DNA of 64,000 nucleotides from Bacteroidota bacterium (lineage in GTDB: Bacteria; Bacteroidota; Bacteroidia; Bacteroidales; FEN-979). The stretch is from NCBI GenBank assembly GCA_026391355.1, contig JAPLDH010000079.1, forward strand, positions 41,502 through 105,501. Direction: 5' to 3'. Of the stretch, positions 46,536-55,411 are shown piece by piece. Below the pieces are notes generated by a model. The model had not been told where the DNA came from. It made no database searches and saw nothing but the letters and a program-made list of their open reading frames with translations. Position numbers and translations under genes: made by a program. Position 1 is the first letter of the stretch. Each line of letters starts with the position of its first letter.

Positions 46536-46922
46536 TTACTTAGCCTGGTATCCTTTCAATCCGTCAATATTCCTTCTCTCTTTTTTTGTAGGACGGCCAA
46601 GGCCTCTTTCCCTGTATTCAAAATTCATTTCCCGCATCCGTTTGATTTTTTGGTACTCTTCAGGCGGAGTCAGATCCTCGACAAAATTTACAGCAAGTTG
46701 CGCAGACACCCTGTTCTCAATCATGCCCAGAACTTTTATCATCTTTTTAAAAGGGGGAATGTTAACCTCTATTATCTCACCGCTTTTCACCTCGTGTGAT
46801 GGCTTTACAATGAGCTCTCGTACCCTGATTTTCCCATTCCTGCAAGCAATCGTAGCCTGGCTGCGCGTTTTAAATATCCTTACCGCCCATAACCATTTAT
46901 CTATCCTGGTGCCTTCTTCCAT
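46536..46922 (-). CDS. S4-domain RNA-binding protein (Hsp15/HslR-like)
   Basis: A 128-residue protein with an N-terminal S4 domain (RIDKWLWAVRIFKTRSQATIACRNGKIRVRE, residues 5-35), followed by a basic extension (RPTKKERRNIDGLKGYQ). The pattern matches heat-shock protein 15, which binds stalled 50S-peptidyl-tRNA complexes. It lies 3 bp after der on the same strand, so they are likely co-transcribed and both act on ribosomes. Confidence 0.9.
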   Translation of the reverse strand: MEEGTRIDKWLWAVRIFKTRSQATIACRNGKIRVRELIVKPSHEVKSGEIIEVNIPPFKKMIKVLGMIENRVSAQLAVNFVEDLTPPEEYQKIKRMREMNFEYRERGLGRPTKKERRNIDGLKGYQAK

Positions 46923-46925
46923 TTT

Positions 46926-48233
46926 TTATTTCTGCCTGAAGTAGATCTCAACCGGCACCCCTTCCAACTGAAAGCGCTCCCGGAGGTTGTTTTCAAGAAA
47001 ACGTCTGTACGGTTCTCTTAAGTATTGAGGATGGTTACAGAAAAATACAAAACATGGATAATGCATGGGTAACTGGGTAATGTATTTTATCTTGATATAC
47101 TTCCCTTTCCAGGCAGGAGGCGGGGTTCTGTCGATGATGGGCAGGAAGAAATTATTCAGATCGGCTGTAGAAATTTTTTGTTGCCTGTTTTTATAAACCT
47201 GAACTGCCATTTCCATGGCTTTGAATATCCGTTGCTTTGTAATGACGGATGTGAAGATGATGGGAACATCTTTGAACGGTGCAATTTTTTCCCTGATCTT
47301 TTCTTCGAAATGCTTATGCGTATTTGTTTCTTTTTCAACAAGATCCCATTTGTTCACCAGGATGACAATTCCTTTGTGGTTCTTCTCAACAAGTGAAAAG
47401 ATATTCAGGTCTTGTGATTCCAGTCCCTGTGAAGCATCAAGCATCAAAATGCAGACATCACTGTTCTCGATCGACCGGATGGACCGCATCACCGAATAAA
47501 ACTCGATATTTTCAGAAACCTTTGATTTTTTCCGGATCCCTGCAGTATCGATCAGCATAAATTCGAGATCAAAATATTTGTAATAGGAGAAGATCGAATC
47601 ACGCGTAGTGCCGGGAACCGGAGTTACGATGGCACGCTCATTCCCCAGCAGAAGATTAACCAGTGATGACTTACCGACATTGGGCCGTCCGATGATCGAT
47701 ATCCTGGGAAGTTCCTTCTCCTCTTCTTCTGAGACCTTTTCAGCCGGCAGGTTTTTTACCACTTCGTCGAGCAGGTCACCGGTCCCGCTGCCGGAAACGG
47801 ACGAAATTCCAAAAACCGGATCAAACCCTAACTGGTGAAAACTGTAAACCTCATCAATCAATTTGTTGTTATCTACTTTATTGACAACCAGGAAAACCTT
47901 TTTTTTCGCCCTGCGTAAAAGATCCGCCATTTCCTGGTCCATGCTGGTGACCCCCTCTTTTACATCGACCATAAAGATGATCACATCCGATTCTTCAATG
48001 GCAAGATAAACCTGCTTTTTAATCTCTCCTTCAAAAACATCATCAGAGGCATTCACGTATCCCCCGGTATCAATAACAGAGAACTCTTTCCCGTTCCAAT
48101 CGGATTTTCCGTAATGGCGGTCGCGGGTAACGCCGCTGGTGGGATCAACAATGGCATCCCTTCCGCCGGTCATACGGTTGAAAAAGGTTGATTTTCCGAC
48201 ATTCGGACGACCAACTATTGCGACAATGGACAT
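46926..48233 (-). CDS. der: Ribosome biogenesis GTPase Der (EngA)
   Basis: A 435-residue tandem GTPase essential for 50S assembly. Both G domains are complete: G1 [12 protein letters not shown] (about 7-18) with [10 protein letters not shown] and NKVD, and G1' [12 protein letters not shown] (about 182-193) with [14 protein letters not shown] and NKWD. A C-terminal KH-like domain (about 355-435) follows. The length is typical. A second gene for an RNA-binding protein follows in the same transcript. Confidence 0.97.
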   Translation of the reverse strand: MSIVAIVGRPNVGKSTFFNRMTGGRDAIVDPTSGVTRDRHYGKSDWNGKEFSVIDTGGYVNASDDVFEGEIKKQVYLAIEESDVIIFMVDVKEGVTSMDQEMADLLRRAKKKVFLVVNKVDNNKLIDEVYSFHQLGFDPVFGISSVSGSGTGDLLDEVVKNLPAEKVSEEEEKELPRISIIGRPNVGKSSLVNLLLGNERAIVTPVPGTTRDSIFSYYKYFDLEFMLIDTAGIRKKSKVSENIEFYSVMRSIRSIENSDVCILMLDASQGLESQDLNIFSLVEKNHKGIVILVNKWDLVEKETNTHKHFEEKIREKIAPFKDVPIIFTSVITKQRIFKAMEMAVQVYKNRQQKISTADLNNFFLPIIDRTPPPAWKGKYIKIKYITQLPMHYPCFVFFCNHPQYLREPYRRFLENNLRERFQLEGVPVEIYFRQK

Positions 48234-48328
48234 AACTAATTAAAAATTAAAGATTACGGATTACAAATTATTCTGCGAAGGTAGGGAAAAGTAGGGAGGT
48301 AGAGAAAAACCCTTCAAATGCCAAGATT

Positions 48329-48383
48329 GTAAAATGCAAAATGGCAAAATAGTTTTTACCATTTTGCCATCTTACCATTTTAG
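48329..48383. repeat. Hairpin of the extragenic repeat module (module A, with hicBA)
   Basis: ATGGCAAAAT (48341-48350) and its complement ATTTTGCCAT (48361-48370) form the core stem, flanked by weaker AAAATG/CATTTT pairing. The hairpin is followed by the conserved block at 48392-48420. Confidence 0.6.
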
Positions 48384-48391
48384 ACTTGTCG

Positions 48392-48420
48392 TTGTAACGG
48401 GGACTATTCAAATATCTAAC
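48392..48420. repeat. Conserved block of the extragenic repeat module, copy A
   Basis: TTGTAACGGGGAC then TATTCAAATATCTAAC. The same order (GTAGCGGGGA, short A/T stretch, TATCTAAC) recurs at 55333-55362, and the TATCTAAC end recurs at 49139-49147. All copies lie just past the 3' end of a minus-strand gene. Confidence 0.65.
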
Positions 48421-48486
48421 CTGGATTTGATCACAGCTTTCATAAATATACTTTACTTCATGGACATTTTGGAAGAAAAAAAATTT

Positions 48487-48672
48487 CTAAACTGAAGGAA
48501 TATCAAGTTGTTTACATATCTTTATACACAACATGTTAGATAATTCCTGATGTCTTCAAACAGTGGATTGTTTTCGGTTTGTTGGATTGAAGTAAATTGA
48601 ATGATTTGCTCCTTCCCTTAACAGGACACAATTATGTAAGGCAAGATGTTTCAAAAATTCTGACCGTTTCAT
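48487..48672 (-). pseudogene. hicA: HicA toxin with an in-frame stop codon
   Basis: The minus strand from ATG at 48672 reads MKRSEFLKHLALHNCVLL, then REGANHSIYFNPTNRKQSTV. It meets TGA at codon 39 (48556-48558), and continues in the same frame as RHQELSNMLCIKICKQLDIPSV to a TAG at 48487. This is the HicA mRNA-interferase fold. His24 in GANHSIY is the expected catalytic residue, and the stop replaces the conserved Pro of the STVPRH motif. The ATG overlaps the hicB stop (TGATG), giving the order hicB-hicA. The toxin is most likely inactivated; no separate record of the gene appears because each piece is short. Confidence 0.85.
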
Positions 48673-48911
48673 CAGGCAAAGCTCAGTTTCCTGCGGATAA
48701 ATTTTTTCCCCTGGTAAAGGCTCAGCGTCGATTCACGAGCATTTGAAATGACCAGATCAAGCGCATCCTGAAGGTTTTGTTTCAACTCCTGCAATGTCTT
48801 CCCCTGCGAAATTACTTCAGGCAATTCTTCAAGTTGCCCGACATACCAGCCGTCATCACTTTTTTCAATAATTGCAGTAAAATCGATATGTTTATTTTTT
48901 TTCGGTTTCAT
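48672..48911 (-). CDS. hicB: HicB-family antitoxin
   Basis: A 79-residue protein with the partial RNase H-like HicB fold: IDFTAIIEKSDDGWYVGQLEELPEVISQGKTLQELKQNLQDALDL. It matches the HicB pattern of a strand, then ELPGxxxxGxTxxEAxxNLxxAL. It would neutralise HicA and repress the operon, although no DNA-binding C-terminal domain is obvious. I use the ATG at 48911; an upstream in-frame start lies beyond the promoter box. Its stop overlaps the hicA start. The partner toxin carries a premature stop, so the antitoxin may survive as a leftover or as an anti-addiction factor. Confidence 0.85.
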   Translation of the reverse strand: MKPKKNKHIDFTAIIEKSDDGWYVGQLEELPEVISQGKTLQELKQNLQDALDLVISNARESTLSLYQGKKFIRRKLSFA

Positions 48912-48928
48912 TTTCTTAGTTTGAAAAA

Positions 48929-48936
48929 CAAAATTA
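48929..48936 (-). promoter_or_regulatory. Putative -7 box for hicBA
   Basis: TAATTTTG on the minus strand, 18 bp before the hicB ATG, matches TAnnTTTG. Confidence 0.45.
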
Positions 48937-49038
48937 CAAAAATAAGGCATAGTGATTATACATAATTAACATTGAATTTCAACGTCCGTCCTCTTAAAAC
49001 ACATGTATTTGAGATGGTCTCGAAGAGCGAAGTCTGAT

Positions 49039-49105
49039 GTGCAAGGTGCAAAGTGTAAAATGAAAAGTGCAAAGTGCAAATTTTTTTACACTTTGCACCT
49101 TGCAC
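49039..49105. repeat. 22-bp perfect hairpin of the extragenic repeat module (module B)
   Basis: Arms 49039-49060 and 49084-49105 are perfectly complementary over 22 bases (core GGTGCAAAGTG/CACTTTGCACC), separated by 23 nt. The hairpin lies downstream of the 1984-residue gene on the minus strand, ahead of the conserved TATCTAAC block. Confidence 0.8.
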
Positions 49106-49138
49106 TTTACATTTGAACTGGTAGACTACTCTGATGAA

Positions 49139-49190
49139 ATATCTAACTTTTCATTTATAAAAGATTATATAAAAGTGGTTGATTTTACTG
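49139..49190. repeat. Conserved block of the extragenic repeat module, copy B
   Basis: ATATCTAACTT, then AAAGATT and GGTTGATTTTACTGAGG. These align with the region at 55353-55408, which has TATCTAACTT, AAAGATT and AGTTGATTTTATTGAG in the same order. The GTAGCGGGGA part is degenerate here (GGTAGACTAC). Confidence 0.6.
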
Positions 49191-49209
49191 AGGAAATGAG
49201 TATGTTGAC

Positions 49210-52200
49210 CTAATCTTTCAAACACCTCACCGAGAATGCATTCACCCTAAACGATGGGTATATGGAAACACTCGGATCAACATTATTCATCCCATGTGCC
49301 AAAGCTTTGTTGGGTCCGTGCGACGTCGACGACCAGAACATCGTGGCGAAGTTCAGCCAGTCGTAGGTTATGTTCATATGATATGCGCCTGAAACAAAAG
49401 CATTAAAGCCGGAATAACCGGTGGATAACAACGGCCATGCGGCAAGGCCATTGTTAGTCCAATTGGCGAAAAGTATATTCCAGTCTGATTCTGTCGGTAC
49501 ATGCCAGGCAGGAGGACAAAGGCCCTGGATCGAAAGGGTATCATCATATTGCATAAGCTCGTCCCACTGGTAGAAAGAGCGGCTGGTGGCCGGTGGCTGG
49601 TTAGTGGTGTATTTTTCAACGATGCAGTTGTCCCTTTGGTAAGTATCGGAAGGAATTATTTTCCCAAAATTGAGATTCCTCGAGAACCAACATTGAGTGC
49701 CGATTTTTACGGTAGAATATGACTGGTTGTCTCTGATATCGGGAAGAGCCTGCCCGCAGGAAAAGGCTGCCGGCTTCCGGGTGGTGACTGTGGACTGCGC
49801 ACTTGCCGAACACAGTGCAGCATTTGTATAGGAGTAAGTTATCACATGGATTCCGCTACCGGCCACTGCCGGGTGGAAGATGCCATTCGAGACACCTGCA
49901 CCTGTGTAGGTGCCGCCAAGAGGGATCCCGCCTTTCAGACGAAACGGATGGGCATTGGTGGTGGTCACAGAGTCGTTGCAGCGTGTAAAGGTTACGACAG
50001 GCAGTGGCGACAGGCTCATTGTGACAATGTTTGAAGTCGCGGGATTCCCGCCGGCACAAGCGGCGTTGGAAGTGAGGACACAGCTTATTGCATCCCCGTT
50101 AAGCGGCGTGCAGGTGTAAATATTGCTGTTCGTCCCTGTATTCTGACCATTCTTCTTCCACTGAAAGGCAGGTGCTGTACCTCCATTTATAGGTGTTGCG
50201 GTAAAAGTAACCGGGGTTCCGGGGCAGACAGGATTTGCCGAAGGCGATATGGTAATGCTCACGGTGACATCGGTGTTCTCAGCCATGGTAATGGAATTTG
50301 AGGTGGCCGGATTGCCCGACGGACATACGGCATTCGACATCAGTAAACAGCTCACAACATCCCCGTTTGACGGAGGGTAAGAATATACCGGGTTATTTGA
50401 ACCGGTATTGATTCCGTTGACTTTCCAATGCCAGAAAGGTGATGTCCCGCCGTTCACGGCAGTTGCGCTGAATGTGATGGTAATACCGGCACAATACGGG
50501 TTTTCCGAGGCGCTGATCGAAACACTGACAGGTAACCAAGGGTTTACGGTCATGGTGACCGAGTTTGATGCAGCGGGATTCCCCGTCGGACATACAACAT
50601 CAGATGTCAGAATGCAATTCACAACATCTCCGTTCGCAGGGATATAAGAATATACGGGCGAGTTTCCACCCGCATTATTACCGTTGACTTTCCATTGAAA
50701 AACAGGAGCCGTTCCGCCATTGACGGGCGTTGCCGTAAAGTTCACCGGACTTCCCGCACATACATTGCCAGCTGATGCCGAAATCGACACACTTACCGGA
50801 ATGCCGGGATGAACCACTACGACATAGCCAACAGCAGGTCCAAAGCAGGCTCCGATATAGGGAGTTATCGTATAGGTTACGGTTTCGTCGGAGGCATGAA
50901 TGTTTACCAATACCTGACTTATAGTAGTTCCGTTTCCGGGGCTGTAGCCGGACACGAAAGAAGAAGAGCCGGTTGCCGTCCAGGAAAAGGATGTTGAAGG
51001 AAGATTCGACGTAAGAATGATATCGGTATTACTCCCGGAACAAATGGTTTTCGAAAGAGGATTGTTAGTGATGAATGGCATTGCACTGGTAGAAAGCCCG
51101 ATTGTATCCGATCTTGTACATCCGTTTGGAGCCGTCACGGAACATGCATATATGCTGGGCTGGCCGGTTGTAAAAATACGGTTTGACCCGACAGGGAGTC
51201 CCGTAATCAGATCCTTCCATTGATAAATACACCCGTTGCAGGCTCCCGCATCAAAGGTGATCTGTGCTCCGTCACAGATAATGGTATCATTTCCAAGTTT
51301 CACGACAGGAATCACGTAGGGTGTGATATGGATTGTATCGGAGGCTGTGCAACCCCACTTTGTAGCATTTATCCAGTAGGTGCCGGGATTATTGATCGTC
51401 ACGGTTTGGGTTGTGTTCCCCGTTGACCATAGATAACTGCTATAACCGGCGCCGGCATTAAGAATTCTGGTTTCCCCCGGGCAGATGGAATCGTCAGGGC
51501 CCAGGCTGACCGTAGGGGGATTGACAATAACAATCGACTTGCACACGGTTTGTTCAGTGGCTAACCCCAGATTAGCCGTCAGGCGGATTTTGTAAGTGCC
51601 GGTTTGATCATACGACAAGGGAGGAGGGGTAAAAGTATTCCAGGATCCGTGCGAGACATGGCTGCATGGAGGAAACCGAAGGCGTAACAGGTGCGATGAT
51701 CCGGAAAGAGTCGCATAGAGAAAAAGGGAATCGCTTTCTGCACACAGTTCTGAAAATCCTTCCGGAGTATTGTATGTGCCGGGCAGCATGGAGCCGCTGA
51801 CAGTTCCGGCCACTCCGCCTGAAAAGGTGAGTCTGCCGATCCCGCCGTTGTTCACCCCATTTGTAAAATAGCCGTACGGGTTAGTGCAGTCTTCAAGGAT
51901 TACCAACCCAAAGGGGGAATTCAATCCTCCAACATTCCCGAGATTGGTCCCGGAAGGGGGATTCAACAAGGAATTTCCGAAAGAGATTCGGGTCAGCGTA
52001 TTATTCCCGCTGTTCACGATGAACATATACCATAGCCCGTTGTCGTGGACAAGCTGCAATTGATCGGGATGGTTTAAGCCTCCCACACTGCCCATATTGA
52101 TTAAGGTCGGAGTGGTATTTAATAGGGAGGCCCCGAAATTAAGCCGGATGAGGGAATTCGCTGTTGCATTGGTCAAAAAACCGAGCCAGGTACTTCCCTC

Positions 52201-55164
52201 TTTGATGATCACCAACCCTTCTCCCAGGCTCATTCCGGCAATGGGGATGGCAATAGCCGACGGGGTGTTCCATAAGGAATTACCAAAGGTAAGGCGTACG
52301 ATATTGACGTCATTATTGACGAAGCCGATCCAGCCACCATTGTCATTCTTTACCTGGATCCCTTCGACCTTGTTGGCAGTCAGGAGGCCGAAACTCCCGA
52401 GATTAACGGAGCTTTCAGGATTGTTCCGGAAGCTTGTGCCATGGTAGTGCCTTGAAACTCCGGGAGAAGCCGGGTTAGATGTAAATGAAAAACAAGCGTT
52501 TCCCTGCCTGGCCATGGTGATATATGAGGGCTGGTTCAAGGTTCCCTGAGGATTGCCGATATCGGTCGCAACCGGATTTGATGCATTTCCCGGACAAAAG
52601 TTCCAATAATAGTTCGTACCACTTGTAGTGGAATTAATAATATTTATCGCATGGTTGACACAGTTGGTATCGGGTGCGATAAACCCGACCGAGTAATATT
52701 CCGGTAACAGGGTTATGCTCAGATAAGACGAATCTCCCGGTTCGCCGCATTTATTCAATGCTTTCACCTTGATGGTACCGGAAAATGCAGTCGGACTGAA
52801 GTTCACCGTTATATTGTTGGTTCCGTCACCGTCCATGATGGCGGCTCCGTAAGGCAGTGTCCATACATAGGTTGCTGCATGGGGGATTGAAGGGATGGAA
52901 TATTGGATGCCAAATGAATTCTGATGGACGGTTGTAGGGCCCGTGATCGCTCCTGCGGCAGCCATAGGCCAGCATTCAATAAATTTTATCAGCATGTCAT
53001 CCCCGCTGCCCCAGTTGACTTCCTGGTAAGCAAACGGGGATGCGATGTCTTCCGAAGAATATGTATCTCCTGAAAGATACAGGGTATCATCCTTAAGATA
53101 AGTGCAATCAAGAAACTCATCGTCATCCGGTCCGCCGAAGTAGGTACCCCATTGACGCACCCCGGAAGAGTTAAATTTAACAAGGAAACCGTCATTACCT
53201 CCTCCCAAAACCGGCTGATAACCATCCGGTGTTGACATGCCTGTACCCGAGGAGGTAATGCCTGCCATAAAAACCTCATTGTTCCATCCGGCGGAACAAC
53301 TGTATGCATATTCAGTTAGGCTGCCACCATAATAGGTTCCCCATTTCCTTACTCCCATACTGTCGAATTTCACAAGAAAGGCGTCATCGCTTCCGCCGGT
53401 GAGGGGCTGGTGACTACCGGGGGTGGCAATTCCGGTTGAAGACGCTGCTTTGCCGGCCATATATACATTACGCGAGTTATCGGTGCAACAAGCCAGGCCG
53501 GTATCCCATAATGTCCCTCCGTAATAGGTTGACCATACCCTCTGCCCTCCTGTGGTGAACTTTGAAATAAACGCATCATTCCATCCTCCGAATGTCTGCT
53601 GGTGCGCACCCGTACTTGCAACACCGGTATGCGACTGGGTGAATCCGGTAATATAAATATTGCCGCTGCTGTCGATTGTGGTATTAAATGCAAAATCATC
53701 AGCCTCGCCTCCAAAGTAGGTACCCCACTGGCGGACCCCGCTGCTGTTGAATTTTGCTAGGAAAGCATCTTTCATGCCACCCCGGGTGGAATGGTAAGTA
53801 CCTGATGTTGCAATACCGTTATCTGATACTGTTCCACCGGCCAGAAAAATATTTTCCTGCTTGTCCACCGTCAGATGTCCCGGATAGTCACTACCGGCAC
53901 CGCCATAGTATGTTCCCCAGACCCGGCTGCCGGCCTGGTTAAACTTTTCAATATAGCAATCGAACTGACCTCCCGCGAAAACGGTTTGATGAGCTCCGGA
54001 CGATGCTATTCCTGTATCAGAAGCTGTATGGCCGGAAACATAGATGTTTCCGTTTCCACTGACAATGCACGATCCGACCTCATCGTACAATTTTCCTCCG
54101 AAGTAGGTGGCCCACTGACGCTGACCTGCTGCATTGAACTTGGCAAGAAAACCATCAAAATCACCTGAAATTGTACCTTTATAAGCCCCCGAAGTAGCAA
54201 TATTCATAAAAGAGTAGGTGTCACCCGCCAGAAAAACATTTCCTGATTTGTCAACAGCACATTGACCCTTGGATTCCGCATCAGGACCGCCGTAATAAGT
54301 TCCCCAAAGACGCTTGGTCGTCGGGTCTATTACGAGGAATGATCCGGGGGGAATATTCTCGTCCGTTATAAAGCCGTAAACACCTTTTTCGATCTCCCTG
54401 AACCGGAATTGTACATTTGTTTTTGAATTATTGAACCGGTAAAAGCTTTCGGGGATCATCTCATCGATGGCTCCAAGGCTTGTCATGATAATGAGCGAAT
54501 CCCGGCTCAACCGGACATCCTCCTCCCCTGAAATCTTCATTGATATATCGCTGAAAGAGGCACCGGGATGGACAATGAAGGTGTATTTGCATCCCCGGTG
54601 CGGAGTGATGCTGAATTCCATATCAATACCGGGATAGATATCCTTATAAGTGATCGTATTATATTGCCTGATATTTCGGATCCCCTGCTGCGGTGAGCCA
54701 GCGGTATAATAATTCAGGTAATCCGGTGCAGGTTCTAATGGAATGATGGTGCAGGCCGGGTTTGCATTGAGCAGGTCAATATCAATTCTATGAAAGCTTG
54801 ATGTTTGTAAGGAATCTGAAGCAGGGGACATGGGACGCGGGACATGGGACGAATTATTGCCTATTGTTAATTGAGAACTGGTAACTGAGAACTGGGAACT
54901 GCAAACTTGATAGAGATCATAACTAAACCCTCCCCTTCGCAATTGCACATTCACCCCCTGTGTATTCAACAGGAAGAGGCAATCCGGGTCAGGCTTTCTG
55001 TTCTGATCTATGATCTGGCCTTTGTTTTCAATGAAGCCGGAGGGGTGGGATCCGGAAAATTTCTTTCCCGTGGGAGGAGAAAACAGTGGTTTACCAGCAG
55101 ATTGAGGGAGGCAATGTGTTGAGATTAAAATTATCACTAGTATGAGAAAGTAACGGTATCTCAT
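49210..55164 (-). CDS. Giant secreted repeat protein: SBBP-type N-terminus, Ig-like repeats, FISUMP-type C-terminal domain
   Basis: A 1984-residue exported protein with a signal peptide (about 1-22). A DUF7948-like N-terminal region (FIENKGQIIDQN, then YPGIDMEFSITPHRGCKYTFIVHPGA) leads to about eight SBBP-like repeats of roughly 56 residues (RQWGTYFGG.. then SGNIYITG; about 280-730). A repeated LNFGNSLLN/NLGSVGGLN section follows (about 930-1150). Then come a PKD/Ig region (CPGETRILNAG), three or four near-identical about 90-residue Ig-like repeats (VSISASxNPxCAG...SNxVTMTV; about 1480-1780), and a Fibrobacter-major-paralogous-type domain (VKIGTQCWFSRNLNFG to FSVRCLKD). It lacks the usual T9SS tail, so export and anchoring are unclear. 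It is probably a surface adhesin. Confidence 0.87.
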   Translation of the reverse strand: MRYRYFLILVIILISTHCLPQSAGKPLFSPPTGKKFSGSHPSGFIENKGQIIDQNRKPDPDCLFLLNTQGVNVQLRRGGFSYDLYQVCSSQFSVTSSQLTIGNNSSHVPRPMSPASDSLQTSSFHRIDIDLLNANPACTIIPLEPAPDYLNYYTAGSPQQGIRNIRQYNTITYKDIYPGIDMEFSITPHRGCKYTFIVHPGASFSDISMKISGEEDVRLSRDSLIIMTSLGAIDEMIPESFYRFNNSKTNVQFRFREIEKGVYGFITDENIPPGSFLVIDPTTKRLWGTYYGGPDAESKGQCAVDKSGNVFLAGDTYSFMNIATSGAYKGTISGDFDGFLAKFNAAGQRQWATYFGGKLYDEVGSCIVSGNGNIYVSGHTASDTGIASSGAHQTVFAGGQFDCYIEKFNQAGSRVWGTYYGGAGSDYPGHLTVDKQENIFLAGGTVSDNGIATSGTYHSTRGGMKDAFLAKFNSSGVRQWGTYFGGEADDFAFNTTIDSSGNIYITGFTQSHTGVASTGAHQQTFGGWNDAFISKFTTGGQRVWSTYYGGTLWDTGLACCTDNSRNVYMAGKAASSTGIATPGSHQPLTGGSDDAFLVKFDSMGVRKWGTYYGGSLTEYAYSCSAGWNNEVFMAGITSSGTGMSTPDGYQPVLGGGNDGFLVKFNSSGVRQWGTYFGGPDDDEFLDCTYLKDDTLYLSGDTYSSEDIASPFAYQEVNWGSGDDMLIKFIECWPMAAAGAITGPTTVHQNSFGIQYSIPSIPHAATYVWTLPYGAAIMDGDGTNNITVNFSPTAFSGTIKVKALNKCGEPGDSSYLSITLLPEYYSVGFIAPDTNCVNHAINIINSTTSGTNYYWNFCPGNASNPVATDIGNPQGTLNQPSYITMARQGNACFSFTSNPASPGVSRHYHGTSFRNNPESSVNLGSFGLLTANKVEGIQVKNDNGGWIGFVNNDVNIVRLTFGNSLWNTPSAIAIPIAGMSLGEGLVIIKEGSTWLGFLTNATANSLIRLNFGASLLNTTPTLINMGSVGGLNHPDQLQLVHDNGLWYMFIVNSGNNTLTRISFGNSLLNPPSGTNLGNVGGLNSPFGLVILEDCTNPYGYFTNGVNNGGIGRLTFSGGVAGTVSGSMLPGTYNTPEGFSELCAESDSLFLYATLSGSSHLLRLRFPPCSHVSHGSWNTFTPPPLSYDQTGTYKIRLTANLGLATEQTVCKSIVIVNPPTVSLGPDDSICPGETRILNAGAGYSSYLWSTGNTTQTVTINNPGTYWINATKWGCTASDTIHITPYVIPVVKLGNDTIICDGAQITFDAGACNGCIYQWKDLITGLPVGSNRIFTTGQPSIYACSVTAPNGCTRSDTIGLSTSAMPFITNNPLSKTICSGSNTDIILTSNLPSTSFSWTATGSSSFVSGYSPGNGTTISQVLVNIHASDETVTYTITPYIGACFGPAVGYVVVVHPGIPVSVSISASAGNVCAGSPVNFTATPVNGGTAPVFQWKVNGNNAGGNSPVYSYIPANGDVVNCILTSDVVCPTGNPAASNSVTMTVNPWLPVSVSISASENPYCAGITITFSATAVNGGTSPFWHWKVNGINTGSNNPVYSYPPSNGDVVSCLLMSNAVCPSGNPATSNSITMAENTDVTVSITISPSANPVCPGTPVTFTATPINGGTAPAFQWKKNGQNTGTNSNIYTCTPLNGDAISCVLTSNAACAGGNPATSNIVTMSLSPLPVVTFTRCNDSVTTTNAHPFRLKGGIPLGGTYTGAGVSNGIFHPAVAGSGIHVITYSYTNAALCSASAQSTVTTRKPAAFSCGQALPDIRDNQSYSTVKIGTQCWFSRNLNFGKIIPSDTYQRDNCIVEKYTTNQPPATSRSFYQWDELMQYDDTLSIQGLCPPAWHVPTESDWNILFANWTNNGLAAWPLLSTGYSGFNAFVSGAYHMNITYDWLNFATMFWSSTSHGPNKALAHGMNNVDPSVSIYPSFRVNAFSVRCLKD

Positions 55165-55183
55165 TTCGTAAACTTAGAATATC

Positions 55184-55191
55184 CAAAGGTA
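55184..55191 (-). promoter_or_regulatory. Putative -7 box for the giant secreted protein gene
   Basis: TACCTTTG on the minus strand, 20 bp before the ATG, matches TAnnTTTG. Confidence 0.45.
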
Positions 55192-55272
55192 AGAAGAAAA
55201 ATCATACTTCTATATTACAGAAATGAGTTTGTTCTAGGTCAACTTTTACATTAATGTGAAATGCGAAACGCA

Positions 55273-55329
55273 AAATGCGAAATGTAAACTGTGAAGTATC
55301 TAGCACTTCACACCTTACATTTCGCATTT
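55273..55329. repeat. Hairpin of the extragenic repeat module (module C)
   Basis: Arms AAATGCGAAATGTAA..GTGAAGT (55273-55297) and ACTTCAC..TTACATTTCGCATTT (55305-55329) pair over about 25 bases with a 7-nt loop. The hairpin at 57256-57312 has the same arm lengths and loop length and a closely similar sequence. Confidence 0.8.
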
Positions 55330-55332
55330 GAC

Positions 55333-55362
55333 TTTGTAGCGGGGATTATTCAATTATCTAAC
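55333..55362. repeat. Conserved block of the extragenic repeat module, copy C
   Basis: TTTGTAGCGGGGA followed by TTATTCAATTATCTAAC. The first 13 bases are identical to the left candidate att core at 57316 and to the 3' end of the tRNA-fMet gene at 62842-62854. Confidence 0.75.
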
Positions 55363-55411
55363 TTCCAACTGATCAAAGATTTTGCGAGAATAGTTGATTT
55401 TATTGAGTCTC

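Noticed and set aside
40291..48233. Treating this stretch as an accessory island because of its many gaps and repeats.
   Set aside because: It contains core genes (pdxJ, dtd, der, an S4-domain protein, tonB) in normal form; the repeats are extragenic only.
49846..50647. Open frames on the plus strand opposite the Ig-like repeats.
   Set aside because: They are short, mutually overlapping and mirror the repeat structure of the minus-strand gene; they have no start signals or recognisable protein features.
55333..55400. Resemblance of the repeat module to integron attC sites (TATCTAAC reads as an RYYYAAC core, and each module follows one gene).
   Set aside because: The opposite core, GTTRRRY in the right spacing, is not found and no IntI-type integrase is present; the 7-base core matches by chance often. 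Kept as a cassette-like observation, not as an integron.
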